A stretch of DNA of 64,000 bases from Marmoricola sp. Leaf446. GTDB lineage: Bacteria; Actinomycetota; Actinomycetes; Propionibacteriales; Nocardioidaceae. The first letter of the stretch is position 1; the number at the start of each line of letters is the position of its first letter. The position numbers and the translations under genes were made by a program. Under the pieces are notes generated by a model, which ran no database searches, was not told where the DNA came from, and worked only from the letters and a program-made list of their open reading frames with translations. Of the stretch, positions 25,584-32,738 are shown one piece after another. The DNA lies in the NCBI RefSeq assembly GCF_001424755.1, contig NZ_LMRF01000001.1, positions 1,298,205-1,362,204 on the forward strand, read 5' to 3'.

Positions 25584-26687
25584 TCACGGTCGGGTCCCCA
25601 ACACCCTAGTGAGGTCGTAGCCCACGGGCTCCTCGAGCTGCTCGTAGCCGCACGACGCCGGGTCGCGGTCGGGGCGCCAGCGCTTGAACTGGGCCGTGTG
25701 CCGGAACCGGCTGCCCTCCATGTGCTCGTAGCCGACCTCGAGCACCCGCTCGGGCCGCAGCGGGGTGAACGACAGGTCCTTGCCGACGCTCCAGCGGCTC
25801 TGGGTGCCGGGCACCCGGTCGGGGTTGGCGATCGCGTCGCCGGCCCAGGCCGACCACGGGTGGTCCTCGATCGAGCACTCCAGGGGGGCGAGCTCCTCGA
25901 CGAGCTCGGCGCGACGGGTCTCGGTGAAGGAGGCGGCCACACCGACGTGCTGCAGCCGTCCGGAGCCGTCGTGCAGGCCGAGCAGCAGCGAGCCGAGCAA
26001 CGGCCGCTCCGGTGTCGAGTTCTTGTGGAGCCGGTAGCCCGCGACCACGACGTCGGCGGTGCGGGCGTGCTTGACCTTGAACATGGTGCGGCCGTTCTCG
26101 ACGTACGCCGATGCGAGCGGCTTGGCCATCACCCCGTCGAGCCCGGCACCCTCGAACTGCTCGAACCACCGCTCGGCCTCGGCGGGGTCGGTGGTGGTGC
26201 GGGTCAGGTGGATCGACCCGGCGACGCCGTCGAGGTGGGCGAGCTCGGCCTCGAGCCGGGCCCGGCGCTCGGACAGCGGCCGGTCGACGAGCGACTCGTC
26301 GCCGATCGCCAGCAGGTCGAAGGCGACGTAGGACGCGGGGGTCTTCTCCGAGAGCATCGTGATGCGCGACTCCGCGGGGTGGATGCGCTCCTGCAGCACC
26401 TCGAACTCCAGCCGCGGCCCGACCGCCACGAACAGCTCGCCGTCGAGCACGCACCGCTCGGGCAGCTGCTCCAGCACGGCCGCCACCACCTCGGGGAAGT
26501 AGCGGGTCAGCGGCTTGGTGTTGCGCGAGGCCAGCTCGACCTCGTCGCCGTCGCGGAAGACCAGGCAGCGGAAGCCGTCCCACTTGGGCTCGAACAGCAG
26601 CCCGCCCTCGTGCTTGGCCGGGTCGGGCACGCCCTTGACCGACTTGGCGAGCATCGGTCGGACGGGCGGCATCACGGGGAGGTCCAC
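25584..26687 (-). CDS. ATP-dependent DNA ligase (LigC/LigD ligase-domain type)
   Basis: A 367-aa ligase. The adenylation motif is EPKWDGFR with the nucleophilic Lys at about residue 34. Motif III-type AYVAFDLLAIGD-like and motif IV GLDGVMAKPL follow, and motif V is MFKVKHARTADVVV (about residue 224). An OB-fold domain completes the enzyme. A GTG at 26687 is chosen because a TAGGCT -10 box ends 7 nt upstream (leaderless); an in-frame ATG at 26672 is the alternative. With the nearby polymerase it could serve end joining, although Ku is not seen here. Confidence 0.9.
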   Translation of the reverse strand: MDLPVMPPVRPMLAKSVKGVPDPAKHEGGLLFEPKWDGFRCLVFRDGDEVELASRNTKPLTRYFPEVVAAVLEQLPERCVLDGELFVAVGPRLEFEVLQERIHPAESRITMLSEKTPASYVAFDLLAIGDESLVDRPLSERRARLEAELAHLDGVAGSIHLTRTTTDPAEAERWFEQFEGAGLDGVMAKPLASAYVENGRTMFKVKHARTADVVVAGYRLHKNSTPERPLLGSLLLGLHDGSGRLQHVGVAASFTETRRAELVEELAPLECSIEDHPWSAWAGDAIANPDRVPGTQSRWSVGKDLSFTPLRPERVLEVGYEHMEGSRFRHTAQFKRWRPDRDPASCGYEQLEEPVGYDLTRVLGTRP

Positions 26688-26694
26688 ACCGGTG

Positions 26695-26700
26695 AGCCTA
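26695..26700 (-). promoter_or_regulatory. -10 box of the ligase gene (leaderless)
   Basis: Minus-strand TAGGCT ends 7 nt before the GTG at 26687 with no ribosome-binding site; this supports the GTG rather than the downstream ATG as start. Confidence 0.5.
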
Positions 26701-26745
26701 GGAGCCGCCACCGACGACGTCGTCGTCACCGGGCGCTGGCTCCGC

Positions 26746-26751
26746 CATACT
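26746..26751 (+). promoter_or_regulatory. -10 box of ppk2 (leaderless)
   Basis: CATACT, close to the TANNNT/TATACT consensus, ends 6 nt before the ATG at 26758. It is divergent from the ligase promoter 46 bases away. Confidence 0.45.
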
Positions 26752-26757
26752 CGGCCC

Positions 26758-27615
26758 ATGAGCGACGACCGCTACGCCCTCGCCGACCAGCTGCGCCTGC
26801 CCCCGGGCCCCGTGCGGCTGGCCGACCTGCCCACCGACGCCACCCCCGTGCTGGAGGGCGACAAGGCTGCCGGGCAGCGGGCGCTCGCGGTGCTGGGCGA
26901 GGAGCTGGCCGAGCTGCAGGAGCGGATGTACGCCCACGCCTACACCGGGGGTGCGCGCCGCGTCCTCGTCGTGCTGCAGGGTATGGACACCTCGGGCAAG
27001 GGCGGGGTGGTGGAGAAGGCGATCGGCCTGCTCAGCCCCAACGGGCTGCGGATCACCTCCTTCAAGAAGCCCACCGAGGAGGAGCTCGAGCACGACTTCC
27101 TGTGGCGCATCGACCGCGCCCTGCCCGGGCCGGGCGTCGTGGGCGTCTTCGACCGGTCGCACTACGAGGACGTGCTCGTCCACAAGGTGCACGAGCTGGT
27201 CGAGGAGGACGAGCTCGAGCGGCGCTACGAGGCGATCAACGCCTGGGAGAAGGGCCTGGTCGAGGAGGGCACGCTGGTGCTCAAGTGCTTCCTGCACATC
27301 TCCGCCGACACCCAGCGCGAGCGGCTGCTGGCGCGTCTCGACGACCCCGACAAGCAGTGGAAGTTCAAGCCCGGCGACGTCGACGAGCGGCAGCACTGGG
27401 GCGACTACCAGCGGGCCTACGAGACCGCGCTGGAGCGCTGCGACACCGACGCCGCACCCTGGTACGTCGTCCCGGCCGACCGCAAGTGGTACCGCAACTG
27501 GGCCGTCGCCCGGCTGCTGCTCGACGCGCTGCGGGGCATGGAGCTCGCCTGGCCCGAGCCCGACTACGACGTGGCCGAGCAGCGCGCCCGGCTCGAGGCG
27601 GAGGCCGACGCGTGA
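26758..27615 (+). CDS. ppk2: Polyphosphate kinase 2 family protein
   Basis: A 285-aa polyphosphate:nucleotide phosphotransferase. Walker A is VVLQGMDTSGKGGVVEKAI (about residues 68-86). The lid and catalytic region shows FDRSHYEDVLV (Walker B-like, about residue 131) and YERRYEAINAWEKGL-like sequence, then LKCFLHISADTQRERLLARLDDPDKQWKF and PWYVVPADRKWYRNWAVA. It uses polyphosphate to phosphorylate nucleoside mono- or diphosphates; class assignment is not certain. The HipA-like gene follows after 7 bases. Confidence 0.92.
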   Translation: MSDDRYALADQLRLPPGPVRLADLPTDATPVLEGDKAAGQRALAVLGEELAELQERMYAHAYTGGARRVLVVLQGMDTSGKGGVVEKAIGLLSPNGLRITSFKKPTEEELEHDFLWRIDRALPGPGVVGVFDRSHYEDVLVHKVHELVEEDELERRYEAINAWEKGLVEEGTLVLKCFLHISADTQRERLLARLDDPDKQWKFKPGDVDERQHWGDYQRAYETALERCDTDAAPWYVVPADRKWYRNWAVARLLLDALRGMELAWPEPDYDVAEQRARLEAEADA

Positions 27616-27622
27616 GGCCGGC

Positions 27623-28396
27623 ATGAGACCGGTCCGCGCCACCCGCTACGTCACCCCGCTCCGCGAGGGCGGCTCCCTGCCCGGTGTGGTCGAGGCCGAC
27701 GACCTCGGCGTCTACGTCTGCAAGTTCCGCGGCGCCGGCCAGGGCGTCCGCGTCCTGGTCGCCGAGGTGGTGGTTGCCGGCCTGGCCGCGCTGGTCGACG
27801 TGCCGGTGCCGGAGCTCGTCACCGTCGACCTCGGTCGTGACATCGCCCGCTACGAGGCCGACGAGGAGGTCCAGGACCTGCTCACCGCCAGCCTGGGGCT
27901 CAACCTGGGGGTCGACCTGCTCCACCGCGCCTTCGGGTACGACGCGTCGTACGAGCCGGATCCCGACCTCGCCGGCCGCATCCTGTGGCTCGACGCGCTG
28001 ACCGCCAACGTCGACCGCTCCTGGCGCAACCCCAACCTGCTGCTGTGGAGCGGGGCGCTGTGGGCCATCGACCACGGGGCGTCGCTCTACTTCCACCACA
28101 GCTGGCCCGGGGGCGGCGGCAGCCCGGAGCGGTTCGCCGGACAGGCCTACGACGCGAGCGAGCACATCATGCGCCGGTTCACCGCGCAGGCGCGCGCCCA
28201 GGACGCCGACCTGGCCTCCCGGGTCGACGAGGCGGCGCTGCGCCGGGTGCTGGGCGAGGTGCCCGACGCGTGGCTCGAACCGGTCCCGGGGGCCGAGGAC
28301 CCCGAGGCGCTCCGTGAGCGCTACGTCGCCTTCCTGCTCGCCCGCGTGTCGGGGGAGCGGTCGTGGCTGCCGGGGCTGCCGGAGGACGGGGCGTGA
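27623..28396 (+). CDS. HipA-like kinase family protein
   Basis: A 257-aa stand-alone kinase-fold protein. The N-terminal part begins RATRYVTPLREGGSLPGVVEADDLGVYVCKFRGAGQG, matching the nucleotide-binding half of HipA-like proteins. The catalytic-type DALTANVDRSWRNPNLLLWSGALWAIDHGASL (about residues 130-162) contains the D-x-x-x-x-N and D-H-G motifs. It is shorter than toxin HipA (about 440 aa), and there is no HipB-type helix-turn-helix gene. The next gene (DUF3037) overlaps by 4 nt, and this pairing is recurrent in bacteria. The substrate is unknown. Confidence 0.82.
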   Translation: MRPVRATRYVTPLREGGSLPGVVEADDLGVYVCKFRGAGQGVRVLVAEVVVAGLAALVDVPVPELVTVDLGRDIARYEADEEVQDLLTASLGLNLGVDLLHRAFGYDASYEPDPDLAGRILWLDALTANVDRSWRNPNLLLWSGALWAIDHGASLYFHHSWPGGGGSPERFAGQAYDASEHIMRRFTAQARAQDADLASRVDEAALRRVLGEVPDAWLEPVPGAEDPEALRERYVAFLLARVSGERSWLPGLPEDGA

Positions 28397-28803
28397 ACGG
28401 CTACCAGTACGTCGTGCTGCGCTGCGTCCCGCGCGTCGAGCGCGAGGAGTTCCTCAACGTCGGCGTCGTCCTCTACTCCGAGGCGGCGGGGTTCCTGGCC
28501 TGCGCCGGCCGGGTCGACGACCAGCGGCTGCGCGCCCTCGACGCAGGGCTCGACCCCGAGCTCGTCCGGAGGGCTCTCCAGGGGGTCGAGGAGGTGTGCC
28601 GCGGCGAGGGCCGCCTCGACCTCGCGGTGGGGGCACGGGCCACGGCGTACGGCACCCGCGAGGCCGCCGACACCCTCGGCACCCGCTTCGGGCTGCTCCG
28701 CGCGCCCCGCAGCACCGTGGTGCAGCCCGGCCCGGTCCACGGCGGCCTCACCGACGACCCCGCGGCCGAGCTGCCGCGCCTGCTGGCGGCCTACGTCGGG
28801 TAG
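28393..28803 (+). CDS. DUF3037 protein, partner of the HipA-like kinase
   Basis: A 136-aa soluble protein matching DUF3037: YQYVVLRCVPRVEREEFLNVGVVLYS (about residues 4-29) and a C-terminal GLTDDPAAELPRLLAAYVG. The GTG at 28393 overlaps the HipA-like stop (GTGA), implying a fixed stoichiometry with the kinase. The biochemical role is unknown. The TAG stop lies inside the stem of the following terminator. Confidence 0.82.
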   Translation: MNGYQYVVLRCVPRVEREEFLNVGVVLYSEAAGFLACAGRVDDQRLRALDAGLDPELVRRALQGVEEVCRGEGRLDLAVGARATAYGTREAADTLGTRFGLLRAPRSTVVQPGPVHGGLTDDPAAELPRLLAAYVG

Positions 28804-28859
28804 TCCGAGACGAAAAGCACCACTAGGAGCCTCCCGGCGGTGCTCCTCGTCTCGGACTA
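28801..28859. terminator. Strong bidirectional hairpin; stop codon of DUF3037 in the stem
   Basis: A 12-bp perfect outer stem (TAGTCCGAGACG, 28801-28812, with CGTCTCGGACTA, 28848-28859) encloses a 6-bp inner stem (28816-28821 with 28839-28844). The first three bases are the TAG stop of the DUF3037 gene. The sirohydrochlorin chelatase gene converges from the other side and ends at 28873. Confidence 0.75.
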
Positions 28860-28872
28860 CCCGCAGGCGGGG

Positions 28873-29616
28873 TCAGACGGGGACGAGCTCGACCGCGCCG
28901 ACGGCGTAGCGGGCGAGGACGGTGCGGGCCAGCTCGGGGTCGGCCCCCAGCGGCTCGGAGACGGCGACGGCGCCGGCCTCCAGGGCCAGCTCGGCGGCGC
29001 GGTCGGGCAGGAAGCCCGGGGCCAGGAACATCGAGGCCACGGCCACGTGGCGGCGGCCCTCGCGGCGGAACGCGCGCACCGCCTCGCCGGTGGCGGGCGG
29101 GGCCGAGGAGGCGAACGCCGCCGCGACGGGCAGGTGGTGCCGGGCGCCCCACACCCGGGCGAGCCGGGCGACGGCCTGGTTGGCCACGGGGTCCGAGGAG
29201 CCGGAGGCCGCGAGCACCAGCGCGTCGAGCTCGCGCACCCGGGCGCCGCGCAGGGCGTCGCGCAGGCGCTCGTCGAGCACGCCGAGGAAAGCCGGCTCCA
29301 TGCCGAGGATGCGGGTCTGGCGCACCTGGAGCCCCACGTGCCGGTCCATCGCCTCCTGCACGACGCGGGGCACGTCGACCCCCGCGTGGTAGCCCTCGTT
29401 GAGCAGCAGCGGGACGACGACGACCTCGTCGTGGCCGGCGGCGACGAGGCGGTCGACGACCGCGTGGAAGCCGGGCTCGGCCAGCTCGAGGAAGGCCGCC
29501 TCGACACGCAGGTCGGGGCGCAGTCGACGGACCTCGGCGGTGAGCGACTCGATGGTGGCGGCCGACCGGGGGTCGCGGCTGCCGTGGGCGAGGGTGACGA
29601 GGGCTGGAGCGGTCAC
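28873..29616 (-). CDS. Sirohydrochlorin chelatase (CbiX/SirB-like)
   Basis: A 247-aa two-module chelatase. The N-terminal half begins LVTLAHGSRDPRS with the metal-binding His about residue 11, and the VVVVPLLLNEGYHAGVDVP segment holds a second His. The C-terminal half repeats the fold without all ligands. It should insert Fe2+ into sirohydrochlorin to make sirohaem, the cofactor of the sulfite reductase at the head of this cluster. The GTG at 29616 has GGGAG 8-12 bases upstream. It lies 91 bases downstream of cysH on the same strand. A cobalt chelatase role cannot be excluded. Confidence 0.85.
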   Translation of the reverse strand: MTAPALVTLAHGSRDPRSAATIESLTAEVRRLRPDLRVEAAFLELAEPGFHAVVDRLVAAGHDEVVVVPLLLNEGYHAGVDVPRVVQEAMDRHVGLQVRQTRILGMEPAFLGVLDERLRDALRGARVRELDALVLAASGSSDPVANQAVARLARVWGARHHLPVAAAFASSAPPATGEAVRAFRREGRRHVAVASMFLAPGFLPDRAAELALEAGAVAVSEPLGADPELARTVLARYAVGAVELVPV

Positions 29617-29707
29617 GTTCCGGCTCCCTTCGAGCTCGTGCGGCGGACGACGCTGTCCGGTGCGGGTGGTCGCCGGGGGACCGGCGGTGTGGGGTGACGC
29701 GGGCGGG

Positions 29708-30454
29708 CTACTGGTGGATGCCGCACTCGGTCTTGTTGCTGCCGGCCCAGCGGCCGCTGCGGGGGTCCTCCCCGGGGGCGACCCGGCGGGTGCAGGGCCA
29801 GCAGCCGATCGAGGGGTAGCCGTCGTACTGCAGCGGGTTGACGAGGATGCCGTTCTCGTCGATGTAGCGCTGCACGTCCTCGTCGGACCAGCGCGCCAGC
29901 GGCGAGACCTTGACCTTCTGCTTCTTCTCGTCCCAGCCCACGACGGGCGCGATCACGCGGTTGTGGGTCTCGGCCCGGCGCAGCCCGGTCGCCCAGGCGT
30001 CGTACGACGCGAGGCCCTCGGCCAGCGGCTGCACCTTGCGCAGCTTGCAGCACAGGTCGGGGTCGGTGCGGAACAGGTCCTTGCCGTACGTCGCGTCCTG
30101 CTCGGCCACCGACTGCACCGGCGTGATGTCGATCAGGTTGACCGGCATCGTCGCCTCGACGGCGTCGCGGGTGCCGATGGTCTCGGCGAAGTGGTAGCCG
30201 GTGTCGAGGAAGACGACGTCGACGCCCGGCGCGACCTTGGAGGCGAGGTGCGACAGCACGGCGTCGCTCATCGAGGAGGTGACGCAGAACCGGGAGCCGA
30301 AGGTGGCCGTGGCCCACTCGATGATGTCCTCGGCGGGCGCGAGCTCGAGCTCGGCACCGACGTGGAAGACGATGTCCTTGAGCTCCTCGGTGCTGCGGCC
30401 CTCGGTCTCCGAGCCCCGGTAGTCGCGGGCGGCCAGCGTGGTGGGGATGGTCAT
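29708..30454 (-). CDS. cysH: Phosphoadenylyl/adenylyl-sulfate reductase CysH
   Basis: A 248-aa PAPS-reductase-family enzyme. CVTSSMSDAVLSHLA supplies the PP-loop-like binding site (about residue 58) and VVFLDTGYHFAET follows. The four Cys ligands of a 4Fe-4S cluster are present: the CC pair in DLCCKLRKV (about residue 134) and CWPCTRR (about residue 220), and the catalytic Cys is in ECGIH at the C-terminus. The cluster indicates an APS reductase (5'-adenylylsulfate to sulfite). The ATG overlaps the zinc-ribbon gene by 4 nt. Sulfite goes to the reductase encoded upstream in the same operon. Confidence 0.93.
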   Translation of the reverse strand: MTIPTTLAARDYRGSETEGRSTEELKDIVFHVGAELELAPAEDIIEWATATFGSRFCVTSSMSDAVLSHLASKVAPGVDVVFLDTGYHFAETIGTRDAVEATMPVNLIDITPVQSVAEQDATYGKDLFRTDPDLCCKLRKVQPLAEGLASYDAWATGLRRAETHNRVIAPVVGWDEKKQKVKVSPLARWSDEDVQRYIDENGILVNPLQYDGYPSIGCWPCTRRVAPGEDPRSGRWAGSNKTECGIHQ

Positions 30455-30654
30455 CGCGCGCCTCCTGTCGCGGTGCTGCTCGACGTGGCGGAGGCGGGGC
30501 GACGCAGCTGACCGATCATGCTGACCTTGAACGCCCGCAGGCAGGAGTGGCATTCCCACGAGCCGTGCGGGGAGGTGCCGTCCTCGGCCTCGTGGGGACG
30601 CAGGTCCTCCTCGCCGCAGAACGGGCAGTGGAACGGCACCGCCCGGGCGCTCAC
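30451..30654 (-). CDS. Small zinc-ribbon protein of the sulfur operon
   Basis: A 67-aa protein with two Cys pairs, CPFCGEEDL and CHSCLRAF, plus His residues, typical of a rubredoxin-like or zinc-ribbon fold. It overlaps both neighbours by 4 nt (GTGA with the sulfite reductase, ATGA with cysH), so it is translated as part of a tightly coupled unit. Comparable small proteins occur between sulfite reductase and cysH in actinobacteria. Its function is unproven; an electron carrier or a regulator of the assimilatory enzymes are possibilities. Confidence 0.8.
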   Translation of the reverse strand: MSARAVPFHCPFCGEEDLRPHEAEDGTSPHGSWECHSCLRAFKVSMIGQLRRPASATSSSTATGGAR

Positions 30655-32396
30655 GAGGCCTCCCCGGCCAGCGACTTCTCGCCGCGCAGCAGGATCTCGT
30701 CGGCGCGGGTGGCCCAGGCGCCGAACGCCTCGCCGCCCTCGCGGTCGGCGAGGTAGTTGCCGACGACGGTGGTGACGTAGTCGTCGAGCCCGGCGCTGGT
30801 GACCTTGTGGGCGCGCAGCTTCTTGCCGAACTGCTCGGTCAGCCCCAGCGCGCCGCCGAGGTGGACCTGGAAGCCCTCGACCTGGTCACCGGCCTCGTCG
30901 AGCACGAGCATCCCCTTGAGGCCGATGTCGGCGACCTGGGTGCGGGCGCAGGCGTTGGGGCAGCCGTTGACGTTGACGGTGATCGGCACGTCGAGCGTGG
31001 GGAAGCGCTTCTCCAGCTCGGTGACCAGGTCGGTCGCCCGCTGCTTGGTGTCCACGATCGCGAGCTTGCAGAACTCGATGCCGGTGCAGGCCATCGTGTT
31101 GCGGCGCCAGTTGGACGGCTCGGCCTCCAGGCCGAGCTCGCGCAGGTCGCGCACCACGGCGTCGACGTCGGCCTCGGCGACCCCGAGGACGACGAGCTTC
31201 TGCTGCGCGGTCAGGCGGGCGCCGGCAGCGGCGTACCGCTCGACGACGTCGCCGACGCCGGTGAGCACCGCACCGTTGACGCGACCGGCGACCGGCGCGA
31301 CCCCGACGTAGAACTTGCCGTCCTTCTGGGCGTGGACGCCGACGTGGTCGCCGCTGACGCCGGAGGCCTCGGGCGAGGGTCCGTCGAGGAGCGGCCGCCC
31401 GAGGTACTCGGTCTCGAGGACCTCGCGGAACTTCTCCTTGCCCCAGTCCGAGACGAGGAACTTCAACCGGGCGCGCGAGCGCAGCCGGCGGTAGCCGTAG
31501 TCGCGGAACACCGAGACCACGGCCTCCCAGGCGTCGGGGACCTCCTCGACCGGGATCCAGACGCCGAGCTTCTGGGCCAGCATCGGGTTGGTCGAGAGCC
31601 CGCCGCCGACCCACAGGTCGAAGCCGGGGCCGTGCTCGGGGTGCACCGTGCCCACGAAGGAGACGTCGTTGACCGACGGCACGCAGTCGAGGCTGGGGTG
31701 GCCGCTGGCGGAGGTCTTGAACTTGCGCGGCAGGTTGGAGTAGTCGCGGTTGCCGATGTAGCGGCGCTTGATCTCCTCCAGCGCCGGGGTGGCGTCGATG
31801 ATCTCGTCGGCGGCGACACCGGCGACGGGGGAGCCGAGGAAGGGCCGTGGCGAGTCGCCGCACGCCTCGAGGCTGGTCATCCCGACGGCGTCGAGGCGGT
31901 CCCAGATCTCGGGGACGTTCTCCACCTCGATCCAGTGGTACTGGATGTTCTGGCGGTCGGTGATGTCGGCGGTGCCGCGGGCGAAGTCGGTGGAGATCGA
32001 CCCGAGGGCGCGCAGCTTGGCGGCGTCGAGCAGCTCACCGTCGGAGCGCACCCGGAGCATGAAGAACTCGTCGTCGAGCTCCTCCTCCTCGAGCATGGCG
32101 GTCTTGCCGCCGTCGAAGCCCGGGGCGCGCTGGGTGTAGAGGCCCATCCAGCGGAACCGGCCGCGCAGGTCGGCGGGGTCGATGCTGGCGAAGCCGCGCT
32201 TGGAGTAGGTGTAGAGGATCCGGTCGCGGACGTTGAGCGGGTTGTCGTCCTTCTTGGACTGCTCGTTCTTGTTCAGCGGCTCGTTGTAGCCGAGCGCCCA
32301 CTGGCCCTCGCCCTTCTTGCGGCGGGTGCGGCCGGAGCGGCCGACGCGGCCCTCGGAGGGTGCCGGGGACTGTGCCGGGGGGGTGCTGGAGGTCAT
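30651..32396 (-). CDS. Ferredoxin-dependent sulfite (nitrite/sulfite) reductase
   Basis: A 581-aa sirohaem/4Fe-4S reductase that converts sulfite to sulfide with six electrons. Two ferredoxin-like halves are seen. TDRQNIQYHWI lies near residue 140. The cluster ligands are in NTMACTGIEFCKLAIVDTK and NVNGCPNACARTQVADIG (two C-x3/5-C pairs, about residues 438-444 and 483-487). A mycobacterial SirA/NirA type is likely. The context with CysH and a sirohaem chelatase favours sulfite over nitrite. The ATG at 32396 follows CAGGAACAGG. Confidence 0.93.
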   Translation of the reverse strand: MTSSTPPAQSPAPSEGRVGRSGRTRRKKGEGQWALGYNEPLNKNEQSKKDDNPLNVRDRILYTYSKRGFASIDPADLRGRFRWMGLYTQRAPGFDGGKTAMLEEEELDDEFFMLRVRSDGELLDAAKLRALGSISTDFARGTADITDRQNIQYHWIEVENVPEIWDRLDAVGMTSLEACGDSPRPFLGSPVAGVAADEIIDATPALEEIKRRYIGNRDYSNLPRKFKTSASGHPSLDCVPSVNDVSFVGTVHPEHGPGFDLWVGGGLSTNPMLAQKLGVWIPVEEVPDAWEAVVSVFRDYGYRRLRSRARLKFLVSDWGKEKFREVLETEYLGRPLLDGPSPEASGVSGDHVGVHAQKDGKFYVGVAPVAGRVNGAVLTGVGDVVERYAAAGARLTAQQKLVVLGVAEADVDAVVRDLRELGLEAEPSNWRRNTMACTGIEFCKLAIVDTKQRATDLVTELEKRFPTLDVPITVNVNGCPNACARTQVADIGLKGMLVLDEAGDQVEGFQVHLGGALGLTEQFGKKLRAHKVTSAGLDDYVTTVVGNYLADREGGEAFGAWATRADEILLRGEKSLAGEAS

Positions 32397-32484
32397 CGTT
32401 ACCTGTTCCTGGTCGGGAGGGACGCGGAGCGCGCGGCGCGGATCGGCGCGGCGGGCAGGCGTCCGGCGGGGCCGTGAGCTCGGC

Positions 32485-32504
32485 GGGTGGGGGCGGGGGC
32501 GGGG
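32485..32504 (+). other. G-quadruplex-capable run between the leader ORF and the sulfite reductase gene
   Basis: Four G-runs separated by single bases (GGGTGGGGGCGGGGGCGGGG) lie on the plus strand, the template strand of the sulfur operon. The mRNA is correspondingly C-rich and G-poor here, which would also suit Rho loading. Confidence 0.5.
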
Positions 32505-32514
32505 CTCGCGGCGC

Positions 32515-32607
32515 TCAGGAGGCGTGACGACACATCATGCTGCGGGTGCGACCGAGGTCCACGTGGCGGCGGGCCACGAGCCAGGTCGTCGATGCAGCGG
32601 TGATCAC
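32515..32607 (-). CDS. Short leader ORF upstream of the sulfur-assimilation operon
   Basis: A 30-aa ORF from GTG 32607 (or 20 aa from GTG 32577) ends in RRHVDLGRTRSMMCRHAS. The R-x-H-V-D-L-x-R ... C pattern is that of the actinobacterial 'putative leader peptide' class found in front of sulfur and cysteine genes. It lies 118 bases upstream of the sulfite reductase ATG, on the same strand and presumably the same transcript. The single Cys codon near the end could report cysteinyl-tRNA supply. No clear ribosome-binding site is visible at either GTG, so a leaderless start is possible. The ORF is too short to be judged by composition; the motif and position are the evidence. Confidence 0.6.
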   Translation of the reverse strand: MITAASTTWLVARRHVDLGRTRSMMCRHAS

Positions 32608-32615
32608 GAGGCCAA

Positions 32616-32677
32616 GTCTCACGTCGCGGACAGGCCGCCCACAAATCTCGGTCTCATGCAGTGAGACGCCTGTCCGC
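32616..32677. promoter_or_regulatory. Nested inverted repeats upstream of the sulfur operon (operator candidate)
   Basis: The 17-bp GTCTCATGCAGTGAGAC (32651-32667) is an inverted repeat with 6-bp arms. It abuts GCCTGTCCGC (32668-32677), whose exact complement GCGGACAGGC lies at 32626-32635. A further GTCTCA half-site is at 32616-32621. The arrangement lies between the leader ORF and the divergent glyA gene and looks like a binding region for a dimeric sulfur regulator. Confidence 0.5.
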
Positions 32678-32726
32678 ATGCCGGACACGGCGGTCCGCCC
32701 GCCGCGGGCCCGCGCGACGACCGCTC

Positions 32727-32732
32727 TAGGCT
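32727..32732 (+). promoter_or_regulatory. -10 box of glyA (leaderless)
   Basis: TAGGCT ends 6 nt before the glyA ATG with GGTCCC between, and no ribosome-binding site is present. Confidence 0.55.
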
Positions 32733-32738
32733 GGTCCC

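Noticed and set aside
27623-28803. HipA-like/DUF3037 as a HipBA toxin-antitoxin module
   Set aside because: No HipB-type helix-turn-helix protein is present and the kinase is much shorter than HipA.
30651-32396. Assimilatory nitrite reductase
   Set aside because: The fold fits both, but neighbours CysH and a sirohaem chelatase and the sulfur-type leader favour sulfite reductase.
32616-32677. Glycine or tetrahydrofolate riboswitch before glyA
   Set aside because: The glyA promoter box is 6 nt from the start codon, leaving no 5' leader to hold a riboswitch; the inverted repeats are upstream of that promoter.
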